Part shown: positions 30,001 through 39,332 of the stretch, piece by piece
Position numbering within the stretch: the first letter of the stretch is position 1
How the letters are laid out: each line of letters opens with the position of its first letter
Origin: Gammaproteobacteria bacterium
Lineage (GTDB): Bacteria > Pseudomonadota > Gammaproteobacteria > Pseudomonadales > Pseudomonadaceae
Assembly: GCA_018826895.1 (NCBI GenBank)
Contig: JAHJYA010000001.1
Span: forward strand, 1 to 64,000
Direction of reading: 5' to 3'
DNA: 64,000 nt
Notes under the pieces: model-generated
Told to the model about the DNA's origin: nothing
Databases searched by the model: none
Seen by the model: only the letters and a program-made list of their open reading frames with translations
Made by a program: the position numbers and the translations under genes

Positions 30001-33000
30001 CATCCCCCGAGTTATCCAGCGCCGCGCTGCTGATGCTCAGCGCTTGGGCGGCGGAGACAATGCCCTGGTCGTGATTGTCCAGCGTGCCGGTGAGGGTCAC
30101 CTGGATATCGCCCTTGCTGGCCAGTACGCCGGCCGCGGAGTTGTCCAGGCTGGCAGCTGCAACGTTAAGCTTGGCTGCGGAGAGCACGCCTTTGAGGTTA
30201 TTCAGCAGTGCCTGGGTAATCTGCAGGTGCAGATCCTGGCCACTGATCACCCGCCCAGCGCTGTTGTTCAGTTGGCTGGCTTTGAGCAGGAAGCTCTGGT
30301 TGCTGGAAATTTCGCCCCCCGCGCTGTTGTCGACCGCGCCGAGGTTGTTCAGCAGCAACACGCCAGGGGTGGCGATCAGGCCTTGGCCGCTGTTGTTCAG
30401 GGCGCCGCCTTGCAGGTCGAGGGTCAGGGCGCTTTCGCTGAACAGCTCCCCGCCCTGGTGCTGGTCCAGGCCACTGGCACGGACCTGCGCAATACCTTTG
30501 GCGGTAATCAGCCCGCGGTTGTGGTTGTTGAGCTGGTCAGTCGTCAGGCTCAACGCGGCCGCGCCGCTGATCTGGCCCTGCTGCTGGTTGTCGAGCTGGC
30601 CGGTGACGATCGACAGCGCCTGCTTGGCGCTGATGCGCCCACCCTGACTGTTGTCCAGGGCGCTGCTGGTGATGTTCAGTTGGTCATCGGTGACCAACTT
30701 GCCACCCTGGTTGTTCAGGGTGCCAGTGGTTATGGCCAGTGCACCCGCACTGGAGAGCACCCCACGGGTGTTGTTCAGCGCACCGGCCTGCAGTTGCAAA
30801 GCACCTTCGCTAAGCAACGCGCCTTGGTCGTGGTTATCCAGTGCACCGCTCAGTTGCACATTGAGCATCTGCTGGCTAGTGAGGATACCGCCCTGGCTGT
30901 TGTCCAAACTGTCACCGCGAACCACCAGGCCAGTGCGACCGGACAACACACCCAGGCTGTGGTTGAGCAGACGTTGCACCGTCAGGTGCAGGCCAGCGTC
31001 GCCCAGTACCAGGCCTGCCGCGCTGTTGTTCAGATCGGCGGCGTCGATGGCAACAGCACCTTTACTGGAAATCTCCCCGCCGCTGCTGTTGTTGAGGTTT
31101 CCAGCCGTGATCTCGATGCCCTGGGTGGCAGCGATCAGGCCGGCCTGGCTATTGTCGATATCGTCGGCAGCCAGGCGCAGTGAGCCCTGGCTAAGCAACT
31201 CACCGCCCTGCTGAACCAGGTGGTCCAGCTCGACGTCAAGATCACCCTTGCTCGCCACCTGGCCCTGGCTGTTATTGAGGCCTTCGGCCTTAAGGTCGAG
31301 GCTGGCATCGCTGACGATGCTGCCGCTGCGGTTATCGACCTGGTTGGCGCCCAGGCGCAGGTTGCCCTTGCTGCTGAGCACACCTTGCTCACGGTTATCC
31401 AACTGCTGTGCGTCGAGCTGCAGTGCGCCATCGGCAATCAGCGCACCTGCCTGGTTGTTCAACTCGCCAGTCAGCGCAACCGTCATCCCGGCTTTGCTCG
31501 ACAGCAGACCATCCTGGCTGTTGTCCAGGCTGGCGGCTTGCAAATGCAGTGGCCCCTGAGCGAGCAGCGAACCGCCCTCACGGTTGTTCAACGCCCCCGA
31601 CAGCTCCAGGTCGATCGCACCCTGGCTAACCAGCAGGCCTGCGCCGCTGTTATCCAGCGAAGCGCCGCTCAGGGTCAGGCTGTGAGCACCGGAGAGCACG
31701 CCCTTGGCCTGGTTGAGCAGCTGCGCCACCGTCAAGCTGAGGGCATTACCGGCGATCACTTTGCCGGCAGCGCTGTTGTCCAGCCGCGCTGCCTGAATAT
31801 TCAGGTTGGCGGCGCTGGATAACTCGCCGCCCTGGTTGCTCAGGGTCTCGGCACTGATGCTCAGCCCCTGCGAGGCAGAGATCAGTCCGCCGGCGCTGGA
31901 GTCCAGGCTGTCGGCGACAATCTGGCCCTGGCCATCGACCACGACAGTGCCGCCACGGTTGTTCAACGCTGAGCCATGCAGCAGCAGATCGCCACGGCTG
32001 CTGAGCAAGCCGGTGTCGCTGTTGTTTAGCGCGTTGAGGGTTACTTGCAAAACGCCACCGCTGAGTACACGGCCAGCGCTCTGGTTATTCAGAGTCTCGG
32101 CACTCAGGGTCAGCAGTTGCACACCGCTGAGGGTGCCACCGGCGCTGTTATCGATCTGCTTGGCCTGTAACACCAGGTCGGCATTGCTGGCCAACAGGCC
32201 GTTGCGGCGGTTATCCAGGTTTTCGAGACGGGCGTTCAGACCGCCCTCGCCGATGATCCGCCCGCCATCACTGTTATTCAGGCTGTCGGCTACAAGCGTC
32301 AGCTCGTTTTGGCTGGAAATCTCGCCGTCTTCGCTATTGTCGATACGTGCGGCGGCCAGGTGCAGACCGCCATCGGCGACGATTAGGCCCTGCTGGCTAT
32401 TGCTCACCTCGCCGGCGAGGTCCAGTCGCATATCGCCACGACTGCTGACTTGACCGGCACCGCTGTTGTTCAGGCTGGCCGCACGCACATTCAGCTGTTT
32501 GCCGGCCGACAGCAGGCCGCCGAGGTTATTCAGCAGCGCCTGAGTGAAACGCAGCTCCAGTGCCTCACCGCTGAGGATTTTACCGGCACTGTTGTTCAGC
32601 GCTGTGGTGACCAGGGTAAACGCCTGATCACTGGCTATTTCACCGCCTTGGCTGTTGTCGATGCTGGCCACATTAGTCAGCAGCAAACTGCCCGGTGTAG
32701 CGAGCAACCCCTGGCGACTGTTGTTCAAACGACCACCGGCCAGGTCGAGGGTCAAGCCACCCCGGCTGACGAATTGGCCGCCGCCCTGCTGGTCGAGCCC
32801 ACTGAGGTTGGCGGTCACTGCCCCCTGGCTGCTGATCCGTCCCTTGTCGCGGTTGTTGACGTGCCCGGCCTGCAAGGTCAGCGCGCCGACGCTGCTGATC
32901 GCACCGTTATCCGAGTTATCCAATTGCGTGACATCGAGCCCCAGCTTCGCTCCTGCGGAGACTTCGCCACCTTGGACATTGCTCAGGCTCTGCGCGGCGA

Positions 33001-34534
33001 TCTGCGCATCAGCCTGCGCCGAGATGACCCCAGCAGCACTGTTGTCGATCGCCTGGGCTTGCAGTTGCAGCGCCTGGCCGGCAATCAACTGCCCTGCCTG
33101 GTTATTCACCTGCTGCGCCTGCACGGCCAGCGTGGCCTCACTGACAAGCTGACCCTGCTGGTTGTGCAGCGCACCGGCCACCTGCACATCAGCCGCGCCT
33201 TGGCTGCGGATCAGGCCCGCCTGGCGGTTATCGACGTCCGCCGCGCTCAGGTTCAGGGTGCTGCCGGCGAGGACGCGGCCGGCGCGGTTATCCAGTTGCC
33301 CGGCGTCGATCTGCGCCGCGCCTTTCGCGCTTAGGGTGCCTGCACGGTTATCCAGCAGTTGCGTGGCCTCAACCTGCAATTGACGGTTACCGATCATGCT
33401 ACCGGCGTTGCGCAGTTGCTCGGCACTGACCTGTAAATCGGCGGCAGCTCGGCTGTTATCGGCGTTAACCCCAGCCTCGACCACGCCACTGTTGATCACC
33501 TGCTTGCCCTGCAGGCTGACATTGCCTGCCGCCGCCAGGCTCTGCTGTACCCTGAGGGTGCTCTGGGCACTGATATCGGCTTTTCCGCCGGCATAGGCCT
33601 TGCCGGCCAGCGCCACATCGCCCGCGTTGATCGCCAGATTGCCACTGGCCGAGGTGTTTGCCAGGGTCAGCTTGCCGGCAGCGTCGATCTGAATATCGCC
33701 CGCACTGGCCGCCATGTCACCGGCCAGCTTCACCCCGACCCCGCCTTCGGTACCCACCAGGCGAATGGCGCCGGCGTACATGCCCCCGAGCGCCGAGCTA
33801 TCAAGCGCCAGCATCGGCTTATCACTGCCATCATCGGCCTTGGCCGTAGCCGCCAGGCTGTCGGCATCTACCGCGTTGCGACCGGTGACGATGTTCAGTG
33901 TATTCGCATGCAGTTCAGCGTTGATCTTCGCGCTGCGGGTGATCAGGTCGAACTGTTCGACATTGCTGGCATTGAGGCCAGCACCTTCGATGGCGATCTG
34001 CCCGCCGTCGACGTCAAAGCGCGACAGTTGGCCGTCTTCAACCACAGGGCGTCCTGTGCTGAGGGTGGCGCGCGGGGTGTTGATAAAGCCGCAGCCGTCG
34101 CAGGTGATGCCGTGGGGGTTGGCGACGATCACCCGCGCCGCCTGGCCAGCCACCTCGGTATAACCGCGCAGCTGGCTCGGGTTGGCGCCGGTGACCTCGT
34201 TGAGGATCATGCCGGCGGCCTTGCCCTGCAAATTGGGGTTGCCGACGATGATGCCGCCCAGCTGGGTGGCCTGGGTGCGACCGGTGACGTTGTTGAGGAT
34301 CAGCCCCTGCTGGCCAACGTTGTAGTCGCTGAATTTGTTGTGCGACAGGCCCTTGCCGTTGGGCGTGGCGATATTCACCACGGGGACGCCATTACCCGCT
34401 TGGCTCAAGCTGGTATTGCCTGCGGCCTTGCCGTCCACCGCCAGTTGCGCCGCGGTGGCGACGATAGGGTTGAGGAACATGACACAGGCAATAATCAGCG
34501 CCAGGTTGCTGTAGAACGGGCTGCGAACGTCCAT
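21095..34534 (-). CDS. cdiA: CdiA-type two-partner secreted filamentous effector
   Basis: One intact 4479-residue frame. In order: a signal peptide (about 1-28); a TPS export domain (about 36-280) with the NPHGITCDGCGFIN motif used for recognition by CdiB; a long FHA-1 beta-helix of ~20-residue repeats built on LDNSxxGxLSS (about 310-2310); a more AT-rich, non-repetitive segment (about 2310-2610) where CdiA proteins carry the receptor-binding domain; a linker; FHA-2 repeats rich in AGRDI/LxAGxD (about 2985-3850); a pretoxin region; a hydrophobic stretch near 4277-4290 that may aid membrane passage; and a toxin tip (about 4297-4479). I see no VENN motif. The tip ends with an HPGGGTHGAPYYKF segment and is of no class I can name, though a nuclease is plausible. 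Neighbours cdiB and cdiI complete a contact-dependent inhibition system. Confidence 0.93.
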   Translation of the reverse strand: MDVRSPFYSNLALIIACVMFLNPIVATAAQLAVDGKAAGNTSLSQAGNGVPVVNIATPNGKGLSHNKFSDYNVGQQGLILNNVTGRTQATQLGGIIVGNPNLQGKAAGMILNEVTGANPSQLRGYTEVAGQAARVIVANPHGITCDGCGFINTPRATLSTGRPVVEDGQLSRFDVDGGQIAIEGAGLNASNVEQFDLITRSAKINAELHANTLNIVTGRNAVDADSLAATAKADDGSDKPMLALDSSALGGMYAGAIRLVGTEGGVGVKLAGDMAASAGDIQIDAAGKLTLANTSASGNLAINAGDVALAGKAYAGGKADISAQSTLRVQQSLAAAGNVSLQGKQVINSGVVEAGVNADNSRAAADLQVSAEQLRNAGSMIGNRQLQVEATQLLDNRAGTLSAKGAAQIDAGQLDNRAGRVLAGSTLNLSAADVDNRQAGLIRSQGAADVQVAGALHNQQGQLVSEATLAVQAQQVNNQAGQLIAGQALQLQAQAIDNSAAGVISAQADAQIAAQSLSNVQGGEVSAGAKLGLDVTQLDNSDNGAISSVGALTLQAGHVNNRDKGRISSQGAVTANLSGLDQQGGGQFVSRGGLTLDLAGGRLNNSRQGLLATPGSLLLTNVASIDNSQGGEIASDQAFTLVTTALNNSAGKILSGEALELRFTQALLNNLGGLLSAGKQLNVRAASLNNSGAGQVSSRGDMRLDLAGEVSNSQQGLIVADGGLHLAAARIDNSEDGEISSQNELTLVADSLNNSDGGRIIGEGGLNARLENLDNRRNGLLASNADLVLQAKQIDNSAGGTLSGVQLLTLSAETLNNQSAGRVLSGGVLQVTLNALNNSDTGLLSSRGDLLLHGSALNNRGGTVVVDGQGQIVADSLDSSAGGLISASQGLSISAETLSNQGGELSSAANLNIQAARLDNSAAGKVIAGNALSLTVAQLLNQAKGVLSGAHSLTLSGASLDNSGAGLLVSQGAIDLELSGALNNREGGSLLAQGPLHLQAASLDNSQDGLLSSKAGMTVALTGELNNQAGALIADGALQLDAQQLDNREQGVLSSKGNLRLGANQVDNRSGSIVSDASLDLKAEGLNNSQGQVASKGDLDVELDHLVQQGGELLSQGSLRLAADDIDNSQAGLIAATQGIEITAGNLNNSSGGEISSKGAVAIDAADLNNSAAGLVLGDAGLHLTVQRLLNHSLGVLSGRTGLVVRGDSLDNSQGGILTSQQMLNVQLSGALDNHDQGALLSEGALQLQAGALNNTRGVLSSAGALAITTGTLNNQGGKLVTDDQLNITSSALDNSQGGRISAKQALSIVTGQLDNQQQGQISGAAALSLTTDQLNNHNRGLITAKGIAQVRASGLDQHQGGELFSESALTLDLQGGALNNSGQGLIATPGVLLLNNLGAVDNSAGGEISSNQSFLLKASQLNNSAGRVISGQDLHLQITQALLNNLKGVLSAAKLNVAAASLDNSAAGVLASKGDIQVTLTGTLDNHDQGIVSAAQALSISSAALDNSGDGLLASGGDLQLSTGALNNQGGSLLSQAALDVSSAALDNRGGALSSQQGLTLSAAAVDNSDNGLITSAAGLTLSATRLDSSAGGEVSAKQDLQLTVSQLIQQQGRLIGEAGLRVDLKGGDLDNRGGLLSAQGPLSLLNLGTLDNRNAGEVSSRQSYSLTAKAIDNGEQGRLISAGNLGLDVDTGTLRNANGGLISGWQGLTLNAGNLDNSALGTLSSRDGALTVNLKGSERVLNNSGAGALVSKGALSIEAGSLNNSGQGILSSEGDLELRLTGALNNSDRGLIDSQGSLTANAGAVNNHSGQISSVKAANVNAASLDNQAGQLSSNAALNLTLSGNLINTLGKLASTGPLVLKAQAIDNQGGSLLSQSLLDLAASSLNNANGGTLAARKGLNLLLTGALNNSADGLIHSLQSTVDIRAQSLNNNGGTLGSQSDLRLVLDAKLDNQGGHIQSRAGNLDLQQASAVDNSGGVLSSLTGWLKLATAGLFNNDAGTTQAQALTISAQGVDNRDGHISALSGDTAINIGSATFNNQGGGLYAHQLLDVSAGTFNNQGAGQGQGGKVAAGQIDFGLSGALNNGYGILESSGTLGLTAASLDNRNGSLRALGTSGDTRITATSLDNRNGGIETANSNLDLNVASLQSAGGSILHVGTGNFGLNAAQVSGAGGDLRSNGLLSLTADNWTNSGVLQAGRLVLNVGTFTQTASGQLLANQSFTGSGSTWTNNGLLASDGSFSLNLSGAYSGSGQVTSLGSLSLSAGSVDLSPTARLSGGELTTVTSTGLLTNRGRLTSVGDLTLRAGILSNYGTLGSAQRVTFYVPELLNDHGLLFSGGSMSLWTSELNNRYGDIYSLGMLDIARNAAFNKSNSVVNFSGSIVSAEDARVFANTFYNDRDEPLIAQRISISRGQHHPAIFGGNSYSWIFEHSAFSYGYGSPRSSFESGGSLIFNVGNFNNTSGTVLAGEDISISADLFVNQGFTSNIDSGLISGAIETSAIRAIQSADRAGHLGDFSGLSNSGVLNNSSDVYYLFKPEGVKNFTVRPGDFGVSADSIDGLSNAPAPEQQAIIQAGGAVTITANNVLQNGVTREFLSDPPGLGLPALVRTDVNSTTKALDDINPQLSPNLQQQQVNPLTLPGFTLPQGENGLFRLSGQQAQSTTVQQASGAVVDRTLAGRSVALGQQEQSLSAVDIQGRSIAVTTRNSQAATQVAASDPQLSGSEPGVHVSGSADPVQSALSEQGVFTGVPSAQTALPEAPAVPQLPQAQGFSVAPPSSHKYLIETNPELTNLKQFMGSDYLLGNLGYDPDAAQKRLGDGLYEQRLVREAVVARTGQRFLAGLTSDEAMYRYLMDNALASKDALGLSLGVTLSGEQVAALTHDIVWLEEHEVNGEKVLVPVLYLAQAEGRLAANGALIQGRDVTLISGGELLNQGTLRASENLTATAGNINNSGLIEAGERLQLLATDSIRNAQGGIIAGRDVSLTALTGDVINERSVTRHEVNFGNRHDVKDYVDSAARIEAANSLSIVAGRDVANLGAVLESGGDLSINAGRDVTFASVEERVSQARGGSYLNERVTQIGAQASAGRDLEISAGRDLSAIASQLDARRDLALEAGGDVLLASAANEDHFYSRSKKVTRSTDKVVQQSTTVQAGRDISIAANEDLTLVASQVKAGNNVSLDAEQDINILSAKDESASFYFKKKKGSFGRSSSKQQEKYDSTNIASVVEAGNDLTLNASKTADGGMSIDGGRDVTIIGSQLQAGGDLLVGATGDVAVLSGVEEHGSYSKKTKSGFLGLSKSGKSQLKTKASQVASELDADNDVVIAAGNDIRLRASETSAGNDLELRAGLVNDTGDINLVSANDTAYSLTEQYKKKVGLSASGGFVSIASAKEAGKEAQSSTSVGSQVTADRDAALQAERDINVIGSGISAGRNLSLDAGRDVNVVSAENSSAQRDWEKNKQVGIGVSSDDNGVSVFVGAERIQEKNRQLRETAAASQLSAGRDLDIAAGRDINQTGSDLLALNDINLQAGRDIKIDAAREALLLEQQRSEERQGLGVTVNHNFGNTKEAASNAGKGENGVSQASSTLRAVDSISQFLSGPTADVRLGNSKQSSSQQYSEQSNRSSTLSAGNDLNLQANNDVTVKGGQLDAGRDINIKGRDVTLDVARGNVAQESEQSQSWAGVQGGTSGGLKLGIGGSRGVASEDGTQGTSTATQLAAGRDINMQASNDLTLIGSQAQAGRDIDLKAGNDLDIRAVQNASRSESERRSAGGEVGLSISPQGVGPYVSANLGKGQLERVGQRQQEAYLYAGDRLSFSSGEDTRIAGAILRGDEVIGRVGGDLSLSSLPDTGSVKGKEFDLSGTVSMTGISGSIGAGKTTGKTNWVQEQTSITARDRLDIRTENHTQIDGAIIASDTGNLKLDTDTLGYSDIAGQDKERAYYLNVGGSFGLGGGTPQDASQVGKGEQGVNGWSVEGYNYERDREQIVRATVGAGDIVVRSDAETGEDSTAGLNRDVSKAYEITKDKEERTDLYVSKSSVEAVGNADETLKSWGKALANYDEKTKETFKELGVLANASLNELEKLTGRPLAEGAINAGGAEIAEQALHGLIMSGMSLDQAKALLADQAFQDQVLAELRGISLVFSAEPEVLRQTEQGLAAANVNVSPDALELADSVVKGTKEEPRLNQVILDRVSAVNSYIKANPGKEEAVGYVLAAAQGPKGLIMWAAEKALSETPFGEKVAQYEAHLKDLLGKAIAEGIEDRGLEAEDYNDAYLLGGGGLIATLLVGAAVSGSSSKVIKVKESGSPATNQNSHAGQADNETGYPLPDRPVVGGAKGPGAAEVPATSAITRDGLRNDLAAQAGIPRSLDKVWGASVDDLAQAYKMDGATLVPKPALSGTSGKAQAFTVEGHPTMKEVQVHPGGGTHGAPYYKFTYKDGAEVRVIDPASGFKPGTITSVQQYFDTAGNRLRYEAGQWKLWE
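27600..33600 (-). repeat. Coding tandem repeats of CdiA FHA-1 shaft
   Basis: About 6 kb of imperfect 60-66-bp coding repeats, visible as the recurring minus-strand theme for LDNSxxGxLSS (plus strand: GTTGTCCAG, GTTGTTCAG). They encode the beta-helical shaft that holds the toxin away from the cell. The repeats also open long false frames on the plus strand. Confidence 0.85.
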
Positions 34535-34599
34535 GTAGTAATCCCCCAGGTGTTGCTCAAAGTCGTGTTGGCGTACCTGCGTCTTGGCGCAGGTGATCG

Positions 34600-36282
34600 T
34601 TAGAAATACAGATCGACGCGAAAATACAGCGGATGCTCGGCCTCAGCGATGGCATCCGGGCGTTCCAGCGACTGCGCCCAGGTCACGCTGGTCGACAGGT
34701 GCTGGCCACGCAGGTAGAGCTCAATGGCCTGACCGCTCAGGCGTCCGCTCATGCCGGAGTTGTAGCGATCACCCTTGATCACGCCGACGTCGTAGGCCAG
34801 GGTCACCCCGTACTCACCCAGCCAGGGGCGCAGAGCATCGACCGTGACCGGACGGCGCCAGCGCAGTTGGTTGCGCCAATAGCCGCCGCTGTCGCCGGTG
34901 AGCGATTGCTCCTTGAAGCCGCGTACCGAGTTGAGCCCGCCCACACTGATACGCTGGGGGCTGAACAGCAGGTCTTCACTCTTTTGCCCGGTTGCCAGGC
35001 TGTCGACACTGAAGCTTTCGCCGCCGAGCTGGAAAGGCTGCAAATAGCTCAGGGTCAGGCTGTACTTGTTGTAGCGGGCGACCGGCTCGCCGGACTGCGG
35101 GTAGTTATTGTCCTGCGCATCGAATGCGCCCGTACCGCGCTGCCAGCCAAGATCCAGGTTGACGAAAGCGGTGCCAATACGACGGCCATGGTTGAAGCCG
35201 AGCTGGAATTCGCTGAGACGGTTACTGGAAGCGTCCAGCAGACTGTTTTCGATGTAGTTGCGCGTACGCAGGTGCGAAAGGCCGACGTTGAATGCCGTCT
35301 TACCGACGCTGTCGCGATGCACCACACGCTCGGCGCGCAATGTGTGGCTGCGGCTCTCGCCGTCGGTATGAAAGTCAAAGCCGTTAGCTTCGGCGAGGCT
35401 GCGGTAATAACTCTGGCTATAGCTGTAGTTAAAGGTCCACCAGCCATAGGGCAGGTTGTAATACAGGCTCTGACTGGCCGAGTGGCGCCAGTGATCGCTC
35501 AGCGTATCGCCAGCGCCACGCAGGCTGACTTGATCGGCCAGACCAAGAGGGCTGTCCCAATCCAGCCCCGCACCCCACTGCTGCTCGCCACTGCTGGCCT
35601 GACCATCGTTATGCCGATTGAGCGACACGCGCCAAGGCTTATCGCGCGCGCCTGCCAGCCGCACCCGGCTACCACCGACGGCTTCACCCGGCACCAGCTC
35701 AAGCTGGGCCTGACGCGACGGCAGGCGGTTGAGCTGGTCCACCAGTTGCTCCAGCTCACGCAGGTCCAGCACCTCATCGACCTGGCCAGGAAAGCCCATG
35801 GCCAATTCGCGCTCGCTGGCCAGTTCGGAGCTGTCCAGTCCCTCCAGGCGGCCTTCGACGACAATGACGCGCAGCACGCCCGAAGCCAGCTCCTGCTGGG
35901 GCAGGTAGGCCCGTGAGGTCACGTAGCCACGGTCGATATAGAACTGGGTGATGGCCTTGAGCAGCTCGTTGAGCTGACTTACGCCAAGGCACTGGCCGGC
36001 GAAGGCTTGCAGAATGCGCGCCTGGTCGGCCTCACTCAGCAGCGTAGCGCCCTCCAGACGGATCTGCTCGATCTCGAAGCAGCGCTCGTCCTGGGCAGGG
36101 GCGCTTTCCAGTTGCGGCATCTCGCCAGGCAGTTGGCGAAGCTCGTCCAGCCGCCTCTGCTGCTCCTGCAACAGGCGCTCCTGGCGGTCGCGGATCAACT
36201 CACGGTCACCCGGCGTCTGCGCTAGAGCAATCGCGGGAGTGAGCAAAAGCCAGATGGCCAAAGGGCAAAAACGAATGTGCAT
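34600..36282 (-). CDS. cdiB: CdiB/ShlB-type outer-membrane two-partner transporter
   Basis: 560 residues: a signal peptide (about 1-21), an N-terminal helix rich in Gln/Arg (RDRQERLLQEQQRRLDE) that plugs the pore, two POTRA domains (about 70-225; FEIEQIRLEGATLLS, VIVVEGRLEGL) and a 16-strand barrel. The conserved VRGF motif is present (NSVRGFKEQ). It recognises the TPS domain of CdiA and exports it. The ATG at 36282 has AAGGA 8 nt upstream. The gene order cdiB-cdiA-cdiI, with only 65 bp between cdiB and cdiA, is the enterobacterial CDI arrangement. Confidence 0.94.
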   Translation of the reverse strand: MHIRFCPLAIWLLLTPAIALAQTPGDRELIRDRQERLLQEQQRRLDELRQLPGEMPQLESAPAQDERCFEIEQIRLEGATLLSEADQARILQAFAGQCLGVSQLNELLKAITQFYIDRGYVTSRAYLPQQELASGVLRVIVVEGRLEGLDSSELASERELAMGFPGQVDEVLDLRELEQLVDQLNRLPSRQAQLELVPGEAVGGSRVRLAGARDKPWRVSLNRHNDGQASSGEQQWGAGLDWDSPLGLADQVSLRGAGDTLSDHWRHSASQSLYYNLPYGWWTFNYSYSQSYYRSLAEANGFDFHTDGESRSHTLRAERVVHRDSVGKTAFNVGLSHLRTRNYIENSLLDASSNRLSEFQLGFNHGRRIGTAFVNLDLGWQRGTGAFDAQDNNYPQSGEPVARYNKYSLTLSYLQPFQLGGESFSVDSLATGQKSEDLLFSPQRISVGGLNSVRGFKEQSLTGDSGGYWRNQLRWRRPVTVDALRPWLGEYGVTLAYDVGVIKGDRYNSGMSGRLSGQAIELYLRGQHLSTSVTWAQSLERPDAIAEAEHPLYFRVDLYF

Positions 36283-36302
36283 GCATTCAGTCCTTTGAAT
36301 AG

Positions 36303-37367
<1,065 letters not shown>

Positions 37368-37380
37368 GCGCTTGGACGAA

Positions 37381-37404
37381 GGCGGTGCGCGCGGTGCACC
37401 CTAC
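37381..37404. repeat. Small palindromic repeat between modA and modB
   Basis: GGTGCGCGCGGTGCACC, followed by CTAC, is a GC-rich near-palindrome of the GTAGGGTGCnCC type often seen scattered in Pseudomonas. It lies within the modA-modB gap and may shape the message between binding protein and permease. Confidence 0.4.
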
Positions 37405-37444
37405 GTGTGGGCACTCTCTTTTTCGCTGAGACCGTGGAGCTTCG

Positions 37445-38125
37445 ATGCCGCTGACCCAGAATGACCTCGACGCCATCCTGCTGACCCTCAAGCTGGCATC
37501 GCTGACCACGCTGCTGCTGTTGCTGATCGGCACTCCGATCGCCTGGTGGCTGGCGCGCACCGCGTCCTGGCTGAAACGCCCCATCGGCGCCATCGTCGCC
37601 CTGCCGCTGGTGCTGCCGCCGACCGTGCTGGGCTTTTACCTGCTGGTGAGCATGGGGCCCAACGGCTTCTTCGGCCAACTGACGCAGAGCCTCGGCCTGG
37701 GCACCTTTACCTTCACCTTTACCGGCCTGGTGATCGGCTCGCTGTTCTACTCCCTGCCCTTCACCGTGCAGCCGCTGCAGAACGCCTTCGAGGCCATTGG
37801 CCGCGCGCCGCTCGAAGCGGCAGCCACCTTGCGCGCCGGTCCCTGGGACCGTTTTTTCACGGTGGTGGTGCCCTTGGCGCGGCCCGGTTTCATTACCGCT
37901 GCCGTGCTCAGCTTCGCTCACACCGTGGGCGAATTCGGCGTGGTGCTGATGATCGGCGGCAATATTCCCGGCAAAACCCAAGTGGTTTCGGTGCAGATCT
38001 ACAACCACGTAGAAACCATGGAATACGCCCAGGCCCACTGGCTGGCGGGTGGCATGCTGGCGTTCGCTTTTATCGTGCTGCTGGCGCTGTACAGCGGGCG
38101 CGCTGGAAAGCTGAGGGCCTGGTGA
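37445..38125 (+). CDS. modB: Molybdate ABC transporter permease ModB
   Basis: 226-residue inner-membrane permease with about five helices and the ATPase-contact loop [20 protein letters not shown]. The [15 protein letters not shown] segment is typical of ModB. Its TGA overlaps the modC ATG (TGATG), indicating translational coupling. It works with ModA and ModC. Confidence 0.95.
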   Translation: MPLTQNDLDAILLTLKLASLTTLLLLLIGTPIAWWLARTASWLKRPIGAIVALPLVLPPTVLGFYLLVSMGPNGFFGQLTQSLGLGTFTFTFTGLVIGSLFYSLPFTVQPLQNAFEAIGRAPLEAAATLRAGPWDRFFTVVVPLARPGFITAAVLSFAHTVGEFGVVLMIGGNIPGKTQVVSVQIYNHVETMEYAQAHWLAGGMLAFAFIVLLALYSGRAGKLRAW

Positions 38126-39252
38126 TGCTGAGTCATTGGTTTCGCAAAGCACCCGTCAAAAAAGCCGATGACGGGCGCATCCAGGCGCGCTTTAAGCTGC
38201 AGCATCCGGGCTTTGCACTGGATGTCGCGCTCGACCTGCCAGGCCGGGGCGTCAGTGCCCTGTTCGGCCCCTCCGGTTCGGGCAAGACCAGTTGCCTGCG
38301 CTGCTTCGCCGGCCTGGATCGGCCTGCCGAAGGTTATCTGCAGATCGCTGGCGAAGTATGGCAGGACAGTGCCACTGGCTACTTTTTGCCGGCACATAAA
38401 CGCGCCATCGGCTATGTGTTTCAGGACGCCAATCTGTTTCCCCACCTCAGCGTGCGCCGCAACCTGGAATACGGCCAGCGGCGCATCCCCGCGGCCCAAC
38501 GCAAGGTCGCCCTGGATCAGGCGCTGGAGCTGCTGGGCATTGGCCACTTGCTTGCGCGCATGCCGGCCGCGCTGTCTGGCGGCGAGCGCCAACGTGTCGG
38601 CATCGCCCGCGCCCTGGTCACCAGCCCGCGCCTGCTGCTGATGGACGAGCCGCTGGCCTCGCTGGACCTCAAGCGCAAACAGGAGGTGCTGCCCTATCTG
38701 GAGCGCCTGCATGAGGAGCTGGATATCCCGGTGATTTACGTCAGCCACGCCGCCGATGAGGTCGCCCGCCTGGCTGATCATCTCGTGCTACTCGACGAAG
38801 GCCAGGTGCGCGCCAGCGGCCCCCTCAAGGATTTGCTGCTGCGCAGCGACCTGCCTTTTGCCAGCGAGGACGATGCCGAGGCGGTGATCGACGGCCTGGT
38901 CAGCGACTACGACACGCACTACGGCCTGGTGACGCTCAGTGTGCCAGGCAGTGCGGCCCGCCTGCGTCTGCCCCACGCAGCACTGCCGGCAGGGCATCGC
39001 CTGCGGGTGAAGATCAAGGCGCGTGACGTTAGCCTCAGCCTGCAACGTGCCGAGGGCAGCAGCCTGCTCAACCTGCTGCCGGTGACCGTGGAACACTGGC
39101 ACGACCTGGATGCTCAGGTGCTGCTGACCTTGCGCCTGGGCGAGCAACGTCTGCTGGCGCGGATTACCCGCTACGCCTTCGACCAGTTGGCGATCCATGC
39201 CGGGCAGGCAATCTGGGCGCAGATCAAGTCGGTGTCGTTGCTCGCGCCTTAG
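38125..39252 (+). CDS. modC: Molybdate ABC transporter ATPase ModC
   Basis: 375 residues. The ATPase domain has Walker [13 protein letters not shown], signature [15 protein letters not shown], Walker [13 protein letters not shown] and the switch His in VSHAADEV. The C-terminal MOP/TOBE domain (about 300-375) can bind molybdate and sense the cytoplasmic level. The ATG at 38125 overlaps the modB stop; the open frame extends further upstream but only inside modB. Last gene of the operon. Confidence 0.95.
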   Translation: MLSHWFRKAPVKKADDGRIQARFKLQHPGFALDVALDLPGRGVSALFGPSGSGKTSCLRCFAGLDRPAEGYLQIAGEVWQDSATGYFLPAHKRAIGYVFQDANLFPHLSVRRNLEYGQRRIPAAQRKVALDQALELLGIGHLLARMPAALSGGERQRVGIARALVTSPRLLLMDEPLASLDLKRKQEVLPYLERLHEELDIPVIYVSHAADEVARLADHLVLLDEGQVRASGPLKDLLLRSDLPFASEDDAEAVIDGLVSDYDTHYGLVTLSVPGSAARLRLPHAALPAGHRLRVKIKARDVSLSLQRAEGSSLLNLLPVTVEHWHDLDAQVLLTLRLGEQRLLARITRYAFDQLAIHAGQAIWAQIKSVSLLAP

Positions 39253-39274
39253 CGGTTACAGCGCCGGCGCATTT

Positions 39275-39305
39275 CCCCGGTGTCGCTTCGCTCGACCCAG
39301 GCTAC
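39275..39305. repeat. REP-like repeat (CCCGGxxTCGCxxCGCTCxACCCAGGCTAC type)
   Basis: A dispersed Pseudomonas intergenic repeat, downstream of modC. The opposite-strand form recurs at 48945-48976 downstream of the PhoD-like gene. Both lie after gene ends. Confidence 0.5.
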
Positions 39306-39332
39306 CGATCTACCGGCCCCAAGGAGCGTGCC

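Noticed and set aside
27887..31183. 1098-residue open frame on the plus strand, antisense to cdiA
   Set aside because: It arises because the minus-strand repeats lack stop complements in that frame. Its protein is a monotone of VVQ/AVVQ repeats, it has no ribosome site, and the minus frame gives a clear CdiA.
27600..33600. CRISPR-like regular spacing
   Set aside because: The repeats are imperfect, coding and continuous in frame, with no constant repeat plus unique spacers. They are FHA-1 shaft repeats.
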